The notes under the pieces are model-generated. The model was not told the origin of the DNA and did no database searches. It saw nothing but the letters and a program-made list of their open reading frames with translations. Of a stretch of DNA of 64,000 bases, positions 41,201 to 49,117 are shown in pieces. The stretch is from Pueribacillus theae. Lineage in GTDB: Bacteria > Bacillota > Bacilli > Bacillales > UBA6769. The stretch lies in contig NZ_QCZG01000004.1 of assembly GCF_003097615.1 (NCBI RefSeq), positions 62,001 to 126,000 on the forward strand, in the 5' to 3' direction. The position numbers were made by a program, and so were the translations under genes. The first letter of the stretch is position 1. Each line of letters starts with the position of its first letter.

Positions 41201-41769
41201 ATCTTTCTCGTGCGATCGATTCTTACATAAACAATATCCTTCGCATCTGTTTCAAATTCAAGCCATGCCCCGCGGTTTGGAATGACGGTAGCAGAAAAGC
41301 CTTTTTTCCCGTTTTTATCTATTTTTTCACTATAATAGACACTTGGTGAACGGACAAGCTGAGAAACGATGACACGTTCAGCACCATTAATAATGAAAGT
41401 CCCGTTTTCAGTCATTAATGGGAAATCTCCCATAAATACTTCCTGTTCTTTTACTTCTCCGGTTTCTTTATTAATAAGCCGGACTTTCACGCGCAACGGC
41501 GCAGAATACGTAACATCACGCTCTTTCGATTCTTCAACTGGGTATTTCGGTTCACCAAGACTGTAGTCGACAAACTCCAACACGAGATTTCCGGTGAAAT
41601 CTTCTATTGGAGAGATATCTTGAAACATCTCGCGCAAACCCTCATCAAGAAACCATTGATAGGAAGCCGTTTGAATCTCAATGAGATTCGGAAGTTCTAA
41701 CACTTCATTGATTCTAGCGTAAGTTCTTCTTTGTCGGTGGCGTCCGAACTGAACGAGTTGACCTGTCAA
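38227..41769 (-). CDS. rpoB: RNA polymerase beta subunit
   Basis: The 1180-residue beta subunit forms much of the active-site cleft. The rifampicin pocket ([19 protein letters not shown] then [13 protein letters not shown]) has the susceptible sequence. Also visible are [19 protein letters not shown] and the C-terminal [20 protein letters not shown]. The TTG at 41769 gives (M)[14 protein letters not shown], with AAGGAG 8 nt upstream. A GTG three codons earlier overlaps that ribosome site and is rejected. It is followed by rpoC after a 286-nt spacer. Confidence 0.99.
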   Translation of the reverse strand: MTGQLVQFGRHRQRRTYARINEVLELPNLIEIQTASYQWFLDEGLREMFQDISPIEDFTGNLVLEFVDYSLGEPKYPVEESKERDVTYSAPLRVKVRLINKETGEVKEQEVFMGDFPLMTENGTFIINGAERVIVSQLVRSPSVYYSEKIDKNGKKGFSATVIPNRGAWLEFETDAKDIVYVRIDRTRKIPITVLLRALGFGSDQEIIDLLGEDEFLRNTLEKDTTDNPEKALLEIYERLRPGEPPTVDNAKSLIESRFFDPKRYDLANVGRYKINKKLHIKNRLFNQRLAEQLIDSETGEVLADVGDVLDRRLLDKILPVLEKNVGFRTMRPYGGVVDNEDVNIQSIRIFSPDDADGERVIRVIGNGGIEETVKNITAEDIIASINYFFNLLHGVGNTDDIDHLGNRRLRSVGELLQNQFRIGLSRMERVVRERMSIQDTNVITPQALINIRPVIASIKEFFGSSQLSQFMDQTNPLAELTHKRRLSALGPGGLTRERAGMEVRDVHYSHYGRMCPIETPEGPNIGLINSLSTYAKVNKYGFIETPYRRVDPETGKVTQQIDYLTADEEDNYVVAQANEPLNDDGTFKDESVYARFRGDNAGFRRDQIDYMDVSPKQVVSAATACIPFLENDDSNRALMGANMQRQAVPLLVPESPIVGTGMEHVSAKDSGAAVICKHAGVVERVEASEIWVRRTNVVDGKEVHGELDKYHLLKFVRSNQGTCYNQRPIVSKGDRVEKGEILADGPSMEKGELALGRNVLVGFMTWEGFNYEDAVIMSERLVKDDVYTSIHIEEYESEARDTKLGPEEITRDIPNVGEDALRNLDEKGIIRVGAEVRDGDILVGKVTPKGVTELTAEERLLHAIFGEKAREVRDTSLRVPHGGDGIVLDVKVFNREDGDELPPGVNQLVRVYIVQKRKIHEGDKMAGRHGNKGVISKILPEEDMPYLPDGTPIDVMLNPLGVPSRMNIGQVLELHLGMAARQLNMHVATPVFDGANEMDVWETLEEAGLPRDGKTILYDGRTGEPFDNRISVGVMYMIKLAHMVDDKLHARSTGPYSLVTQQPLGGKAQFGGQRFGEMEVWALEAYGAAYTLQEILTVKSDDVVGRVKTYEAIVKGENVPEPGVPESFKVLIKELQSLSMDVKILSGDDEEIEMKELDDEDDPSSEKLNLEMEPVETTE

Positions 41770-42195
41770 CTGATTCACTCCTTAGAACATGCGTTTTTTA
41801 AAAAAAAGAAAGTTTACATTGGCAGTTCGCCAATTGAATCAAATCCAACCTCTAACCTCAGCGTTTTCTTTAGATCATAGATTTATTTAAAAAAAGAAAA
41901 AAGAGCATATTCACACAATATTCTCCCTTTCTCTTGACTTGATTATGTTAGTCTTGCCGTTTCACTCTCAAATTATACGATTGGAGAGTATTACTCGATA
42001 AAGATTGTTAGTCCAAAAGCTTATAAACCAACATTTTTCATTCCATCTTCACTTGTACATAACAAAAAGAACCTTCGGCATAATCGTTTAAAAATATGGT
42101 TAGAGGCGATTTGCCTAAGGAACGGTAATAAATCCTTCTTATTTGTCCATAGAATGCACAATCTTTAGTGTTAGCATTATATAACTTTACCACAA
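41770..42195 (-). other. 426-nt rpoB leader region
   Basis: On the minus strand a TATAAT lies right after ybxB (about 42176-42181). A second promoter candidate, TTGGAC-17 nt-TAATAC, lies near 41990-42020. A terminator-like hairpin follows at 41885-41927, and about 115 nt then remain before rpoB. A short palindrome GGCGAACTGCC lies near 41821. The arrangement suggests a long leader with possible attenuation. None of this is proven by sequence alone. Confidence 0.5.
41885..41927 (-). terminator. Terminator-like hairpin in the rpoBC leader
   Basis: On the minus strand GAGAATATT pairs with AATATGCTC (one A-G mismatch) around a 5-nt loop, followed by TTTTTTCTTTTTTT. It lies between ybxB and rpoB, about 115 nt before the rpoB start. 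It either ends an upstream transcript or attenuates rpoBC. Confidence 0.65.
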
Positions 42196-42810
42196 TCAAA
42201 CAGACGGGTCAACTTTTTTTGAACGAAAAATCATATAACCTTTCGCCTTGTCAACAATCTCTACAAAACCAAAGAGAGATTCTAATTCTTTTTTCGCTGA
42301 AGGCGCCCCTTGCTTTTTTTGAATAACAATCCATAATTCTCCGTTTTCTTTCAAAAAATCGAATGCATCGCGGAATAATTGATATACAACTTTTTTCCCG
42401 GCTCGGATCGGAGGATTTGAAAGAATAGCGGCATATTGGTCTGTCGGGACTTGTTGGAATAAATTGCTTTTTAAAATGGTTGCGTTCTCAATCTTGTTGG
42501 CATATCTGTTCTTCTCTGCTAATGATAAGGCACGCTCATTGATGTCAACCAACATTACATTGCGTCTTTCGTTGTCTTTAGCGAGAGAAAGGCCGATTGG
42601 ACCGTACCCGCAACCTACATCTAAAATGGTTCCTTCTTCCTCAGGAAAAATAAATGATTCAATTAATAGCTTCGTTCCAAAATCAATTTCACTCTTAGAG
42701 AAAACACCATCGTCTGTTGTGAAGATCATTCGATTCCCTCTTAACGTTGTTTCCAGCGTTGTTGGGTTGCTTTTTGAAGATGGCTTTTCCGAATAGTAGT
42801 GTTCCGCCAA
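42196..42810 (-). CDS. Class I SAM methyltransferase, RsmC/YbxB type
   Basis: The 204-residue product resembles YbxB, a predicted rRNA guanine-N2 methyltransferase of the RsmC/small-methyltransferase family. The SAM motif ILDVGCGYGPIGLSLAK and the catalytic NPPIRAGK (N-P-P motif) are clear. The TTG at 42810 gives (M)AEHYYSEKPSSKSN; AAAAGAG lies about 10 nt upstream. The frame is open for 33 more codons, but those overlap the terminator at 42858. Its substrate is inferred from family resemblance. It lies in the usual place between rplL and rpoB. Confidence 0.9.
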   Translation of the reverse strand: MAEHYYSEKPSSKSNPTTLETTLRGNRMIFTTDDGVFSKSEIDFGTKLLIESFIFPEEEGTILDVGCGYGPIGLSLAKDNERRNVMLVDINERALSLAEKNRYANKIENATILKSNLFQQVPTDQYAAILSNPPIRAGKKVVYQLFRDAFDFLKENGELWIVIQKKQGAPSAKKELESLFGFVEIVDKAKGYMIFRSKKVDPSV

Positions 42811-42854
42811 AAGAATCACGCTCTTTTCACTCGTTTCCTTTACGCAAGTATAAA

Positions 42855-42888
42855 ACAGCAGGGTATACCCAATCAAGGTACACCCTGC
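42855..42888 (-). terminator. Terminator after rplJ-rplL
   Basis: On the minus strand GCAGGGTGTACC pairs with GGTATACCCTGC (12 bp, one G-U) around a 7-nt loop, followed by TGTTTTA. The U-run is short, so part of the transcription may continue into ybxB and rpoB. That is consistent with the higher demand for L7/L12 than for polymerase. Confidence 0.75.
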
Positions 42889-42903
42889 TTTGCTTAAGAG
42901 GTT

Positions 42904-43046
42904 GTTCAAAAAGTCCAGGAAAAATGGCTGTCGAATTTCTGCGTCAGCTTGCTTTTCCGTTCCTCACGTATTGTCCTCATACGCTCTGGTACTCAAAGCT
43001 GCGCTTCCTTGAACTTCTCCGCCCTTTTTGTCCTCCTTTTTGAGAC
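42904..43046 (-). repeat. Interspersed repeat copy G (rplL-ybxB spacer)
   Basis: It begins GTTCAAAAAGTCC and ends TTGTCCTCCTTTTTGAGAC (the end is degenerate by two bases). It shares GCGTCAGCTTGCT with copies F and H. The middle differs and lacks clear AGGAN mini-hairpins. It ends 10 nt from the rplL stop. Confidence 0.8.
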
Positions 43047-43056
43047 ACCATTTTAA

Positions 43057-43422
43057 TTATTTTAATTCTACGCCAGCGCCAACTTCTTCGAGTTTTGCTT
43101 TAAGTTCTTCAGCTTCTTCTTTTGCGACGCCTTCTTTAATTGGTTTTGGAGCATTGTCAACAAGTTCTTTCGCTTCTTTCAGCCCAAGACCAGTGATTTC
43201 ACGAACGACTTTAATCACTTTAATTTTGCTGCTTCCAGCACTTTCAAGAACAACATCAAATTCAGATTTTTCTTCAGCAGCACCGCCTGCAGCAGCACCG
43301 CCCGCAACTGCAACTGGTGCAGCAGCAGTAACGCCAAATTCTTCTTCAATGGCTTTTACTAGATCATTTAATTCTAAAACTGTCATTTCTTTTATCGCAT
43401 CAATAATTTGCTCTTTACTCAT
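43057..43422 (-). CDS. rplL: Ribosomal protein L7/L12
   Basis: L7/L12 forms the flexible stalk that recruits translation GTPases. The 121 residues have the dimerising N-domain ([20 protein letters not shown]), an Ala/Gly hinge ([20 protein letters not shown]) and the C-domain ending [21 protein letters not shown] precedes the ATG. It follows rplJ; a terminator and a repeat element follow it. Confidence 0.99.
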   Translation of the reverse strand: MSKEQIIDAIKEMTVLELNDLVKAIEEEFGVTAAAPVAVAGGAAAGGAAEEKSEFDVVLESAGSSKIKVIKVVREITGLGLKEAKELVDNAPKPIKEGVAKEEAEELKAKLEEVGAGVELK

Positions 43423-43473
43423 TTTGTAAGATCCTCCTTGTTATTTGTTTTTTAAGAAACATAAACGCTTGTT

Positions 43474-43977
43474 TTACGCGCCTTCGCCTTCTTCTTTTTG
43501 ATCGGCAACTGCTTTCGCCGCCAATGCAAAGTTGCGCATTGGTGCTTGCAATACGCTAAGCAACATCGAAAGAAGCCCTTCGCGGGATGGCAAATCAGCA
43601 ATTTCTTTAATTTCATTGACAGTAACAACTTGGCCTTCAATCACACCTGTTTTGATTTCTAATGCTTCGTGGTCTTTTGCAAAATTGCTAAGGATTTTCG
43701 CAGGACCAACAACGTCTTCATTGCTGAATGCAATCGCAGTAGGACCGACAAGCTGGTCATCTAATGCCGTAAGCTCCGCCTCTGCAGTCGCACGGCGAGT
43801 CATTGAGTTTTTGTACACTTTGAAGTCAATTCCAGCTTCACGAAGCTGTTTGCGCAATTCCGTTACTTCAGCGACGTTAAGGCCTCGGTAATCAACTAAG
43901 ATTGTAGCTTTGCTCGCTTTCAGCTTGTCAGCAATTTCACTTACAACTTTCTTCTTGCTCTCAATCTGGCTGCTCAT
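43474..43977 (-). CDS. rplJ: Ribosomal protein L10
   Basis: L10 anchors the L7/L12 stalk. The 167 residues start [20 protein letters not shown] and contain [20 protein letters not shown]. The ATG at 43977 has GGGAGGTGT upstream; a longer in-frame start at 44004 is not preferred. It is preceded by its own promoter (44347-44376), a leader with an attenuator (44198-44231) and an interspersed repeat (44032-44186). L10 or L10-L12 autoregulation is expected from relatives. Confidence 0.98.
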   Translation of the reverse strand: MSSQIESKKKVVSEIADKLKASKATILVDYRGLNVAEVTELRKQLREAGIDFKVYKNSMTRRATAEAELTALDDQLVGPTAIAFSNEDVVGPAKILSNFAKDHEALEIKTGVIEGQVVTVNEIKEIADLPSREGLLSMLLSVLQAPMRNFALAAKAVADQKEEGEGA

Positions 43978-44031
43978 TCGTGACACCTCCCAGTAAGTCA
44001 ACATTCATCCATACCTGTGCTAATAGAGGAT

Positions 44032-44186
44032 GTTCAAAAAATCCGGAGGCTTACAGGAGGTAAGTCAGTTCGACGTTATCACAGGACGTGATGCTTTTAG
44101 TCGAACTTCCTTAATAGGCTGCGAATCTCTTCGTCAGCTTGCTCTTCCTCGACCTTCTTGCCTCTCGTTGTCCTCCTTTTTTGAAC
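44032..44186 (-). repeat. Interspersed repeat copy H (between L10 attenuator and rplJ)
   Basis: It is bounded by GTTCAAAAAA and TTTTTTGAAC; both arms have gained one base of the homopolymer, so pairing stays perfect. Mini-hairpins CTTAC-AGGAG-GTAAG and ATCAC-AGGAC-GTGAT, then CGTCAGCTTGCTC and CTCTCGTTGTCCTCC, match copy F. It lies in the untranslated leader of rplJ. Confidence 0.9.
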
Positions 44187-44197
44187 ACACACTATTT

Positions 44198-44340
44198 AAA
44201 AACACCTTCATGCCGATCGACATGAAGGTGTAAATTGACAGAAACTCCTGTTTCGTCCTTAAACAACCTCGGCAGGAAGATTAAGTGCATGGCGCACCCC
44301 TGCTGTCTACGGTATGAATCAGATTTATTTTTAATTAACA
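44198..44340 (-). promoter_or_regulatory. L10-type leader with attenuator
   Basis: The leader contains ACCGTAGACAGCAGGGG and CCTGCCGAGG, segments I associate with the L10 leader RNA of Firmicutes. It ends in an 11-bp perfect hairpin (ACACCTTCATG/CATGAAGGTGT, 44202-44231) followed by TTTT. In relatives, binding of L10 or the L10-L12 complex to the leader favours termination, giving feedback. The match of order and position is good. The fold was judged by eye. Confidence 0.75.
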
Positions 44341-44346
44341 TGCTCT

Positions 44347-44376
44347 AGTATAATAGGCGGCGATATACAATGTCAA
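44347..44376 (-). promoter_or_regulatory. SigA-type promoter of rplJ-rplL
   Basis: The minus strand reads TTGACA (44371-44376), 18 nt, TATACT (44347-44352), just upstream of the L10-type leader. The -35 is perfect. Confidence 0.75.
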
Positions 44377-44421
44377 ATGAAAGTTTCTAATAATCTCCGG
44401 GCTTTTTTTGCAAACGGCCCA

Positions 44422-45114
44422 TTAAGCGAATGCTGTTGGGTTAACCCTTACTCCAGGACCCATTGTGGAAGAGATGGAAATATTCTTCATATAAGTCCCT
44501 TTTGCGGCTGATGGTTTTGCTTTCACAAGCGCATCTACAACAGCTTCAAAGTTTTCAGCCAACTTTTCGCTCTCAAATGAAACTTTACCGATTGGCGCAT
44601 GGACGTTACCGGCTTTGTCCACTCGGTATTCAACTTTGCCCGCTTTAATTTCTTTTACCGCTTTTTCCACTTCAAATGTAACCGTGCCTGTTTTTGGATT
44701 TGGCATTAAGCCTTTTGGCCCCAACACACGGCCGAGCTTTCCGACCTCTGCCATCATATCCGGTGTAGCAACGATGACATCAAAGTCAAACCAGCCTTGG
44801 TTGATTTTATTAATGTACTCTTGATCGCCAACGAAATCCGCGCCTGCAGCTTCAGCTTCTTTTACTTTTTCACCTTTTGCAAATACGAGAACGCGTTGTG
44901 TTTTTCCTGTACCGTTCGGCAATACAACCGCGCCGCGTACTTGTTGGTCGTTCTTGCGGGGATCAACGCCAAGGCGAACCGCCATTTCAACCGTTTCATC
45001 GAAGTTAGCTTTTGCAGTTTGTTTCACAAGTTCAATCGCTTCATTTAAGCCATATTGTTTTGAGCGGTCAACTAATTTGGCTGAATCTTGATATTTCTTA
45101 CCTTTTTTCTTCAT
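44422..45114 (-). CDS. rplA: Ribosomal protein L1
   Basis: L1 forms the mobile stalk at the E site. The 230 residues start [20 protein letters not shown] and show the signature [20 protein letters not shown]. The ATG at 45114 has AGGAGGAAAG upstream; an in-frame start further up is not used. The rplK-rplA spacer (150 nt) carries three consecutive hairpins. Confidence 0.98.
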   Translation of the reverse strand: MKKKGKKYQDSAKLVDRSKQYGLNEAIELVKQTAKANFDETVEMAVRLGVDPRKNDQQVRGAVVLPNGTGKTQRVLVFAKGEKVKEAEAAGADFVGDQEYINKINQGWFDFDVIVATPDMMAEVGKLGRVLGPKGLMPNPKTGTVTFEVEKAVKEIKAGKVEYRVDKAGNVHAPIGKVSFESEKLAENFEAVVDALVKAKPSAAKGTYMKNISISSTMGPGVRVNPTAFA

Positions 45115-45162
45115 GTTCTTTCCTCCTAAGTGGTTTAACGGAATATCCTCCCACATGTATCA

Positions 45163-45262
45163 ATTACGCCTCGGCGTAATCGTGTCCGGATTTTTTTCGA
45201 GCTTGCTCGAAAACTACAACTATAAAAACGAAAAGGCTACGGACGATGGGTCCGCAACTAGC
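45163..45262 (-). promoter_or_regulatory. Hairpin cluster in the rplK-rplA spacer
   Basis: Reading down the transcript there are three hairpins. First is a stem GCGGACCCATCGTCCGT (45244-45255 core) followed by CTTTTCGTTTTT, terminator-like. Second is a perfect 9-bp arm TTTTCGAGC/GCTCGAAAA (45194-45213). Third is an 8-bp arm ATTACGCC/GGCGTAAT (45163-45180). The first could cause partial termination between L11 and L1; the others may be protein-binding or processing sites. Confidence 0.5.
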
Positions 45263-45264
45263 TT

Positions 45265-45690
45265 TTAGTCTTCGATCGTAATTCCCATGCTGCGCGCTGT
45301 TCCTTCAATCATTTGCATAGCCGCTTCAACGCTTGCCGCATTCAAGTCAGGCATTTTTAGTTCAGCAATTTCGCGAACTTTTGCGCGTTTCACTGTTGCA
45401 ACTTTTTTCTTGTTTGGCTCACCTGATCCTGAATCGATGCCGGCTTCTTTTTTCAAAAGGACAGCCGCAGGCGGTGTTTTTGTAATAAATGTGAATGAAC
45501 GATCTTCAAAAACCGAAATTTCAACAGGAATAATTAAACCTGCTTGGTCTTGTGTACGAGCATTGAATTCTTTACAAAATCCCATAATATTTACTCCCGC
45601 TTGTCCAAGAGCTGGTCCAACCGGTGGTGCTGGATTTGCTTTGCCAGCAGGTATTTGAAGTTTTACAACTTTGATCACTTTTTTAGCCAC
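45265..45690 (-). CDS. rplK: Ribosomal protein L11
   Basis: L11 is part of the GTPase-associated centre and is needed for the RelA-type stringent response. The 141 residues include the conserved [20 protein letters not shown]. The GTG at 45690, with AAGGAGGTGTG 7 nt upstream, gives (M)[15 protein letters not shown]; the longer open frame is not used. It follows nusG after 175 nt. That spacer contains a 14-bp palindrome. Confidence 0.98.
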   Translation of the reverse strand: MAKKVIKVVKLQIPAGKANPAPPVGPALGQAGVNIMGFCKEFNARTQDQAGLIIPVEISVFEDRSFTFITKTPPAAVLLKKEAGIDSGSGEPNKKKVATVKRAKVREIAELKMPDLNAASVEAAMQMIEGTARSMGITIED

Positions 45691-45752
45691 GTGACACACC
45701 TCCTTAAGTCCGTGATGTGGTATTTGGGTTTGAACCCTCCCACCCATGACAC

Positions 45753-45766
45753 ACAACATATGTTGT
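45753..45766. promoter_or_regulatory. Perfect palindrome ACAACATATGTTGT upstream of rplK
   Basis: The 14-bp palindrome lies 63-76 nt upstream of the rplK start, directly after a TTATAC that could be a -10 box on the minus strand. A second arm pair (GACTTTT/AAAAGTC) lies about 25 nt further up. It may be an operator or a short leader hairpin. Confidence 0.35.
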
Positions 45767-45865
45767 ATAATGCTAAAGTCTCTAATTGACTTTTTAAACA
45801 TTAAAAGTCTACCACTTAATCATCATAAAAGCAATAAGAGATGTTTAGAAAGTCAACAGAGCCTC

Positions 45866-46399
45866 TTAAATTCTTTCAATTTGTGTGAAATCGAGTTCAA
45901 CAGGCGTTTCACGTCCAAACATGTTTACATGGACTTTCACTTTTTGTTTGTCTATATCGATCTCATCAATCTTGCCGACAAAATTGGCGAACGGGCCTTC
46001 TTTCACTTTGACGCTTTCGTTCAATTCGAAATCTACCTCAGGCTTCGGAGTTTCATAGCCCATGCTTCTTAAGATTGATTCAACTTCTTCAGGCAGCAGG
46101 GGAGTTGGCTTGGAACCGGCGCCGCTCGAACCAACAAAACCGGTTACGCCTGGAGTATTTCGGACGACATACCACGAATCATCAGTCATGATCATTTCTG
46201 TTAGAACATAACCAGGAAATACTTTTCGCATTGTTGTTTTCTTTTTACCATTTTTAATTTCGGTTTCTTCTTCCACAGGAACCAATACTCGAAAAATTTT
46301 ATCAGTCATCCCCATTGATTCAACCCGTTTTTCAAGATTGGTTTTTACCTTGTTTTCATACCCGGAATACGTATGAACAACATACCATCTTTTTTCCAT
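45866..46399 (-). CDS. nusG: Transcription antitermination/pausing factor NusG
   Basis: NusG links RNA polymerase with pausing and, in many bacteria, with the ribosome. The 177 residues have the NGN domain (MEKRWYVVHTYSGYENKVKT) and the KOW domain (VKEGPFANFVGKIDEID). The ATG at 46399 is chosen by homology. The ribosome site is weak, and a small hairpin AGGAC-GAGAA-GTCCT sits just upstream, which might modulate initiation. It follows secE. Confidence 0.97.
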   Translation of the reverse strand: MEKRWYVVHTYSGYENKVKTNLEKRVESMGMTDKIFRVLVPVEEETEIKNGKKKTTMRKVFPGYVLTEMIMTDDSWYVVRNTPGVTGFVGSSGAGSKPTPLLPEEVESILRSMGYETPKPEVDFELNESVKVKEGPFANFVGKIDEIDIDKQKVKVHVNMFGRETPVELDFTQIERI

Positions 46400-46478
46400 A
46401 ACAAATAGGACTTCTCGTCCTTCCCTCCCCAATGCATTTACTTACCACGTTACCCTGTATTGCCAAGAGCCGTCATGT

Positions 46479-46664
46479 TTATTCCAAAATGAACTGAATC
46501 AATGAAGAAATGCCAAAGTCAACAATGACAAAGAAAACAGTGACAAAAGCAACTGTTGCGATAACGGTAATTGTATATTTCACTAATTCCTTTTTTGTTG
46601 GCCAGCGAACTTGTTTCATTTCGTTGACAACGTTTTTAAGAAACTTGCCTGCCTTCTTAAACAT
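46479..46664 (-). CDS. secE: Preprotein translocase subunit SecE
   Basis: SecE clamps SecY in the translocon. The 61-residue short form has one C-terminal membrane segment (residues about 34-55, TVIATVAFVTVFFVIVDFGI). The amphipathic stretch VVNEMKQVRWPTKKELVKYT is before it. It lies between rpmG and nusG, its conserved place. Confidence 0.98.
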   Translation of the reverse strand: MFKKAGKFLKNVVNEMKQVRWPTKKELVKYTITVIATVAFVTVFFVIVDFGISSLIQFILE

Positions 46665-46737
46665 GAATTTGCTATTCCCCTTCCCGGCATAAACGGAATT
46701 GGATCCATTCCGCTTTAACGGAAGCTCTCACTTCAGA

Positions 46738-46887
46738 TTACTTCGTTTCATGGTGAATAGTATGGGCATTGCATCGCTTACAAAACTTTTTTATTTGCAT
46801 TCTTGCCATGTGGTTTTGCTTATTTTTATGCGTCGAATAATTTCTGCTTCCACAAACCGAACAGGCTAAAATCAATTTGCTTTGCAT
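46738..46887 (-). CDS. rpmG: Ribosomal protein L33
   Basis: The gene is short (49 codons). The protein starts MQSKLILACSVCGSRNYSTH and ends FCKRCNAHTIHHETK. Two Cys-x2-Cys pairs (CSVC, CKRC) indicate the zinc-binding form. It lies directly upstream of secE, as in other Bacillaceae. The ribosome site (GAGGGTGTGGG) is modest. Confidence 0.95.
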   Translation of the reverse strand: MQSKLILACSVCGSRNYSTHKNKQNHMARMQIKKFCKRCNAHTIHHETK

Positions 46888-46929
46888 TCCCACACCCTCT
46901 TATTCTACTGCATCTCATACTGAATCAAC

Positions 46930-46957
46930 TTTATCACAGCTAAAATCAGCATGTCAA
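46930..46957 (-). promoter_or_regulatory. Candidate promoter of rpmG-secE-nusG
   Basis: The minus strand reads TTGACA (46952-46957), 16 nt, GATAAA (46930-46935), with a TG just upstream of the -10. It lies between the sigH terminator and rpmG. Confidence 0.55.
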
Positions 46958-47025
46958 CGAGAGCTGAATCGTTTGGAAAAATAATGACGCCCCTTCATCT
47001 GCCAGTTTACGACGTCTACTAATGC

Positions 47026-47049
47026 AAAAAACAGGGAATCCCTGTTTTT
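47026..47049 (-). terminator. Intrinsic terminator of sigH
   Basis: AAAAACAGGG and CCCTGTTTTT form a perfect 10-bp stem with a 3-nt loop; U-runs are built into both strands. It lies about 55 nt past the sigH stop, with a short interspersed repeat in between. Confidence 0.88.
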
Positions 47050-47068
47050 GCTCGTCCGATATAAGGTT

Positions 47069-47100
47069 GTTCAAAATCCGATATGCCCTCCTTTTTGAAC
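47069..47100 (-). repeat. Interspersed repeat copy I (after sigH)
   Basis: This minimal copy has GTTCAAAATCCG on the left and CCCTCCTTTTTGAAC on the right, with only a few bases between. It ends 4 nt from the sigH stop codon, the closest spacing of any copy. Confidence 0.75.
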
Positions 47101-47104
47101 GCAC

Positions 47105-47752
47105 TTATAAGGTTATTTCTTTTAGTTCCAAATACCGTTCCAGCTTCCTTTTCACACGCTGAAGAGCGTTATCAATCGATTTCACGTGGCGATTAAGATC
47201 TTCTGAGATTTCTTGGTAAGATCGGCCGTCTAAATAATGCATGAGCACCTGGCGCTCAAGATCGCTTAATACTTCCAACATTTTATGTTCAATATCGTTA
47301 AATTCTTCCCGATTAATGAGCAGCATTTCAGGATCTGTCTTCCGTGTGCCTGTTAAAACATCCATAAGCGTTCTGTCAGATTCTTCATCAAATATAGGCT
47401 TGTCTAATGAAACGTAAGAATTAAGCGGGATATGCTTCTGCCTCGTGGCTGTTTTGATTGCTGTAATCATTTGCCTTGTAATGCATAATTCCGCAAATGC
47501 CTTAAAAGAAGACAGCTTGTCTTCTTTAAAATCACGGATTGCTTTATATAGGCCAATCATGCCCTCTTGGATAATATCTTCCCGGTCGGCGCCGATTAAA
47601 AAATAAGAACGTGCTTTTGCCCTTACAAAGTTCTTGTATTTGTTAATTAAATATTCAAGCGCTATCGTATTCCCTTCATGGATAATACGAACAAGTTCTT
47701 CATCTTGAATCGTTTCGAATTCGATGTGTTCTGCAAGGCCTGGCATGTTCAA
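47105..47752 (-). CDS. sigH: RNA polymerase sigma-H factor
   Basis: SigH directs early stationary-phase and sporulation genes. The 215 residues show region 2 (GADREDIIQEGMIGLYKAIR), the segment SYVSLDKPIFDEESDRTLMD and region 4 (LDGRSYQEISEDLNRHVKSI). The N-terminus differs from B. subtilis, as is common. A TTG at 47752 and an ATG at 47746 are both possible starts. A good SigA promoter lies upstream (47824-47852). AbrB control, known in B. subtilis, cannot be read from sequence. Its presence implies a spore-forming lineage. Confidence 0.97.
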   Translation of the reverse strand: MNMPGLAEHIEFETIQDEELVRIIHEGNTIALEYLINKYKNFVRAKARSYFLIGADREDIIQEGMIGLYKAIRDFKEDKLSSFKAFAELCITRQMITAIKTATRQKHIPLNSYVSLDKPIFDEESDRTLMDVLTGTRKTDPEMLLINREEFNDIEHKMLEVLSDLERQVLMHYLDGRSYQEISEDLNRHVKSIDNALQRVKRKLERYLELKEITL

Positions 47753-47823
47753 CCTGCATCCCCCCGACCATGTTGTGAAAGAGTCAAAAAATTACCTATT
47801 TTAAAAAAATGGCATATAACCCC

Positions 47824-47852
47824 ATTATAAACATAGATCAATAATGCGTCAA
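47824..47852 (-). promoter_or_regulatory. sigH: SigA-type promoter of sigH
   Basis: The minus strand reads TTGACG (47847-47852), 17 nt, TATAAT (47824-47829), beginning 5 nt past the rae1 stop. It leaves a leader of about 65 nt with several T-runs. Confidence 0.8.
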
Positions 47853-47856
47853 CCAT

Positions 47857-48366
47857 TCAAGACTTTCCCCTTCGCCATTTTTCAAAAGCTGCCTGTACTT
47901 CCGGGGAAAGCCAAATCTTTGATTTGCGTACTGAACGGTCGATTTCCTCAATTTTTTCTTCAATCCCTTTTTCAATTCTTTTCACTTCATTTAAAAGTTC
48001 ACGAGCTGACTTTCGCAATGCCCCCTGGCCAAAGATCGCTTTTTGTTCCGCGTAATCCGATGTCGCCACATGGATTTGTGTAAGTACCCCCTTTAACTCG
48101 ACGGTTAATTGCTCAATTTTTTCATCCGCCGTCTCGCCTTCACTCGTAAAAATGACAGTCACATCATGGCGGTTGAACACTTTTTGGATGCCTGGAACGA
48201 GGTACGCATCAAATACAATGATCACTTGATAACCTGTGTATGCCTGATACTCGGCCATTTTATCGATCAACAAATCACGCGCACCTTCGAGATCGGTATC
48301 TTTCATCTCTTTTAATTCCGGCCAGGCTCCAATGATGTTATAGCCGTCCACAATCAGAATATCCAT
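47857..48366 (-). CDS. rae1: NYN-domain ribosome-associated endoribonuclease Rae1 (YacP)
   Basis: Rae1 cleaves specific mRNAs on the ribosome in B. subtilis. The 169 residues carry the PIN/NYN fold with MDILIVDGYNIIGAW (acidic Asp), IIVFDAYLV and the later TSDYAEQKAI. The ATG at 48366 is chosen by homology; an upstream extension overlaps rlmB. It follows rlmB with a small overlap and precedes the sigH promoter. Confidence 0.94.
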   Translation of the reverse strand: MDILIVDGYNIIGAWPELKEMKDTDLEGARDLLIDKMAEYQAYTGYQVIIVFDAYLVPGIQKVFNRHDVTVIFTSEGETADEKIEQLTVELKGVLTQIHVATSDYAEQKAIFGQGALRKSARELLNEVKRIEKGIEEKIEEIDRSVRKSKIWLSPEVQAAFEKWRRGKS

Positions 48367-48370
48367 TGCA

Positions 48371-49117
48371 CTAACCCCCGATTGGGCTTCGCTTCCGCAA
48401 AACTTCATACATTAAAACGCCTGCCGCAACCGATGCATTAAGCGACGTCACTTTCCCTTTCATTGGAAGGCGCACGAGGAAATCACATTTTTGCTTAATT
48501 AACCGACCGATGCCTTTTCCTTCACTGCCAATGACAAGCCCAACCGGCATATCGTAATCCGCTTCACGGAAGTCTTGCTTTCCTTTGGCGTCCGCTCCTA
48601 CAAACCATAGCCCTCTTTCTTTTAATTCATCCATCGTTTGTGCCAAGTTTCCGACGCGGACGACGGGAACATGTTCAATCGCTCCTGTCGATGCTTTTGC
48701 GACCGCTGCTGTCAATCCGACTGATCGGCGTTTTGGAATGATGATGCCATGAACCCCTACACATTCTGCCGTCCGCAAAATGGAACCTAAGTTATGGGGG
48801 TCTTCGATTTCATCAAGCAAAAGGAAAAAAGGAGCTTCATTCAACGCCTCCGCTCTTTGGAAAAGCTCGTCCATTCCGGCATAGTTGTAGGCTGCAATCG
48901 AAGCGACGACACCTTGATGATTCCCTTGATTGACTAATCGATCAAGCTTTTGCTTCGGGACAAATTGGATGAGCACACCGTTTTTTTTCGCAAGTTCGAT
49001 GAGTTCGTTCATTTGCCCACCGCGTGAACCTTCGTTCACCCATAATTTATTAATTTCCCGATTTGAACGGAGAGCCTCAAGGACTGGATTTCTTCCCATG
49101 ATGAGTTCACTTTCCAT
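48371..49117 (-). CDS. rlmB: 23S rRNA (guanosine-2'-O-)-methyltransferase, SpoU family
   Basis: The 248-residue product has the RlmB N-terminal substrate-binding domain ([20 protein letters not shown]) and the SPOUT knot motifs [25 protein letters not shown] and [20 protein letters not shown]. It methylates 23S rRNA, or in B. subtilis relatives is YacO. The ATG at 49117 has AAAGAAG 8 nt upstream and overlaps mrnC by 11 nt, consistent with coupled translation. Confidence 0.95.
   Translation of the reverse strand: MESELIMGRNPVLEALRSNREINKLWVNEGSRGGQMNELIELAKKNGVLIQFVPKQKLDRLVNQGNHQGVVASIAAYNYAGMDELFQRAEALNEAPFFLLLDEIEDPHNLGSILRTAECVGVHGIIIPKRRSVGLTAAVAKASTGAIEHVPVVRVGNLAQTMDELKERGLWFVGADAKGKQDFREADYDMPVGLVIGSEGKGIGRLIKQKCDFLVRLPMKGKVTSLNASVAAGVLMYEVLRKRSPIGG

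Larger units (their letters stand above)
43978..44421 (-). other. 444-nt rplA-rplJ spacer
   Basis: In transcription order it holds the rplJ promoter, an L10-type leader of about 110 nt, the attenuator hairpin, the 155-bp interspersed repeat copy H, and the rplJ ribosome site. No reading frame is supported. Confidence 0.8.

Noticed and set aside
42811-42909. N-terminal extension of the YbxB-like methyltransferase
   Set aside because: The extra codons run through the rplL terminator and a repeat end and have no homology; the TTG at 42810 gives the family N-terminus.
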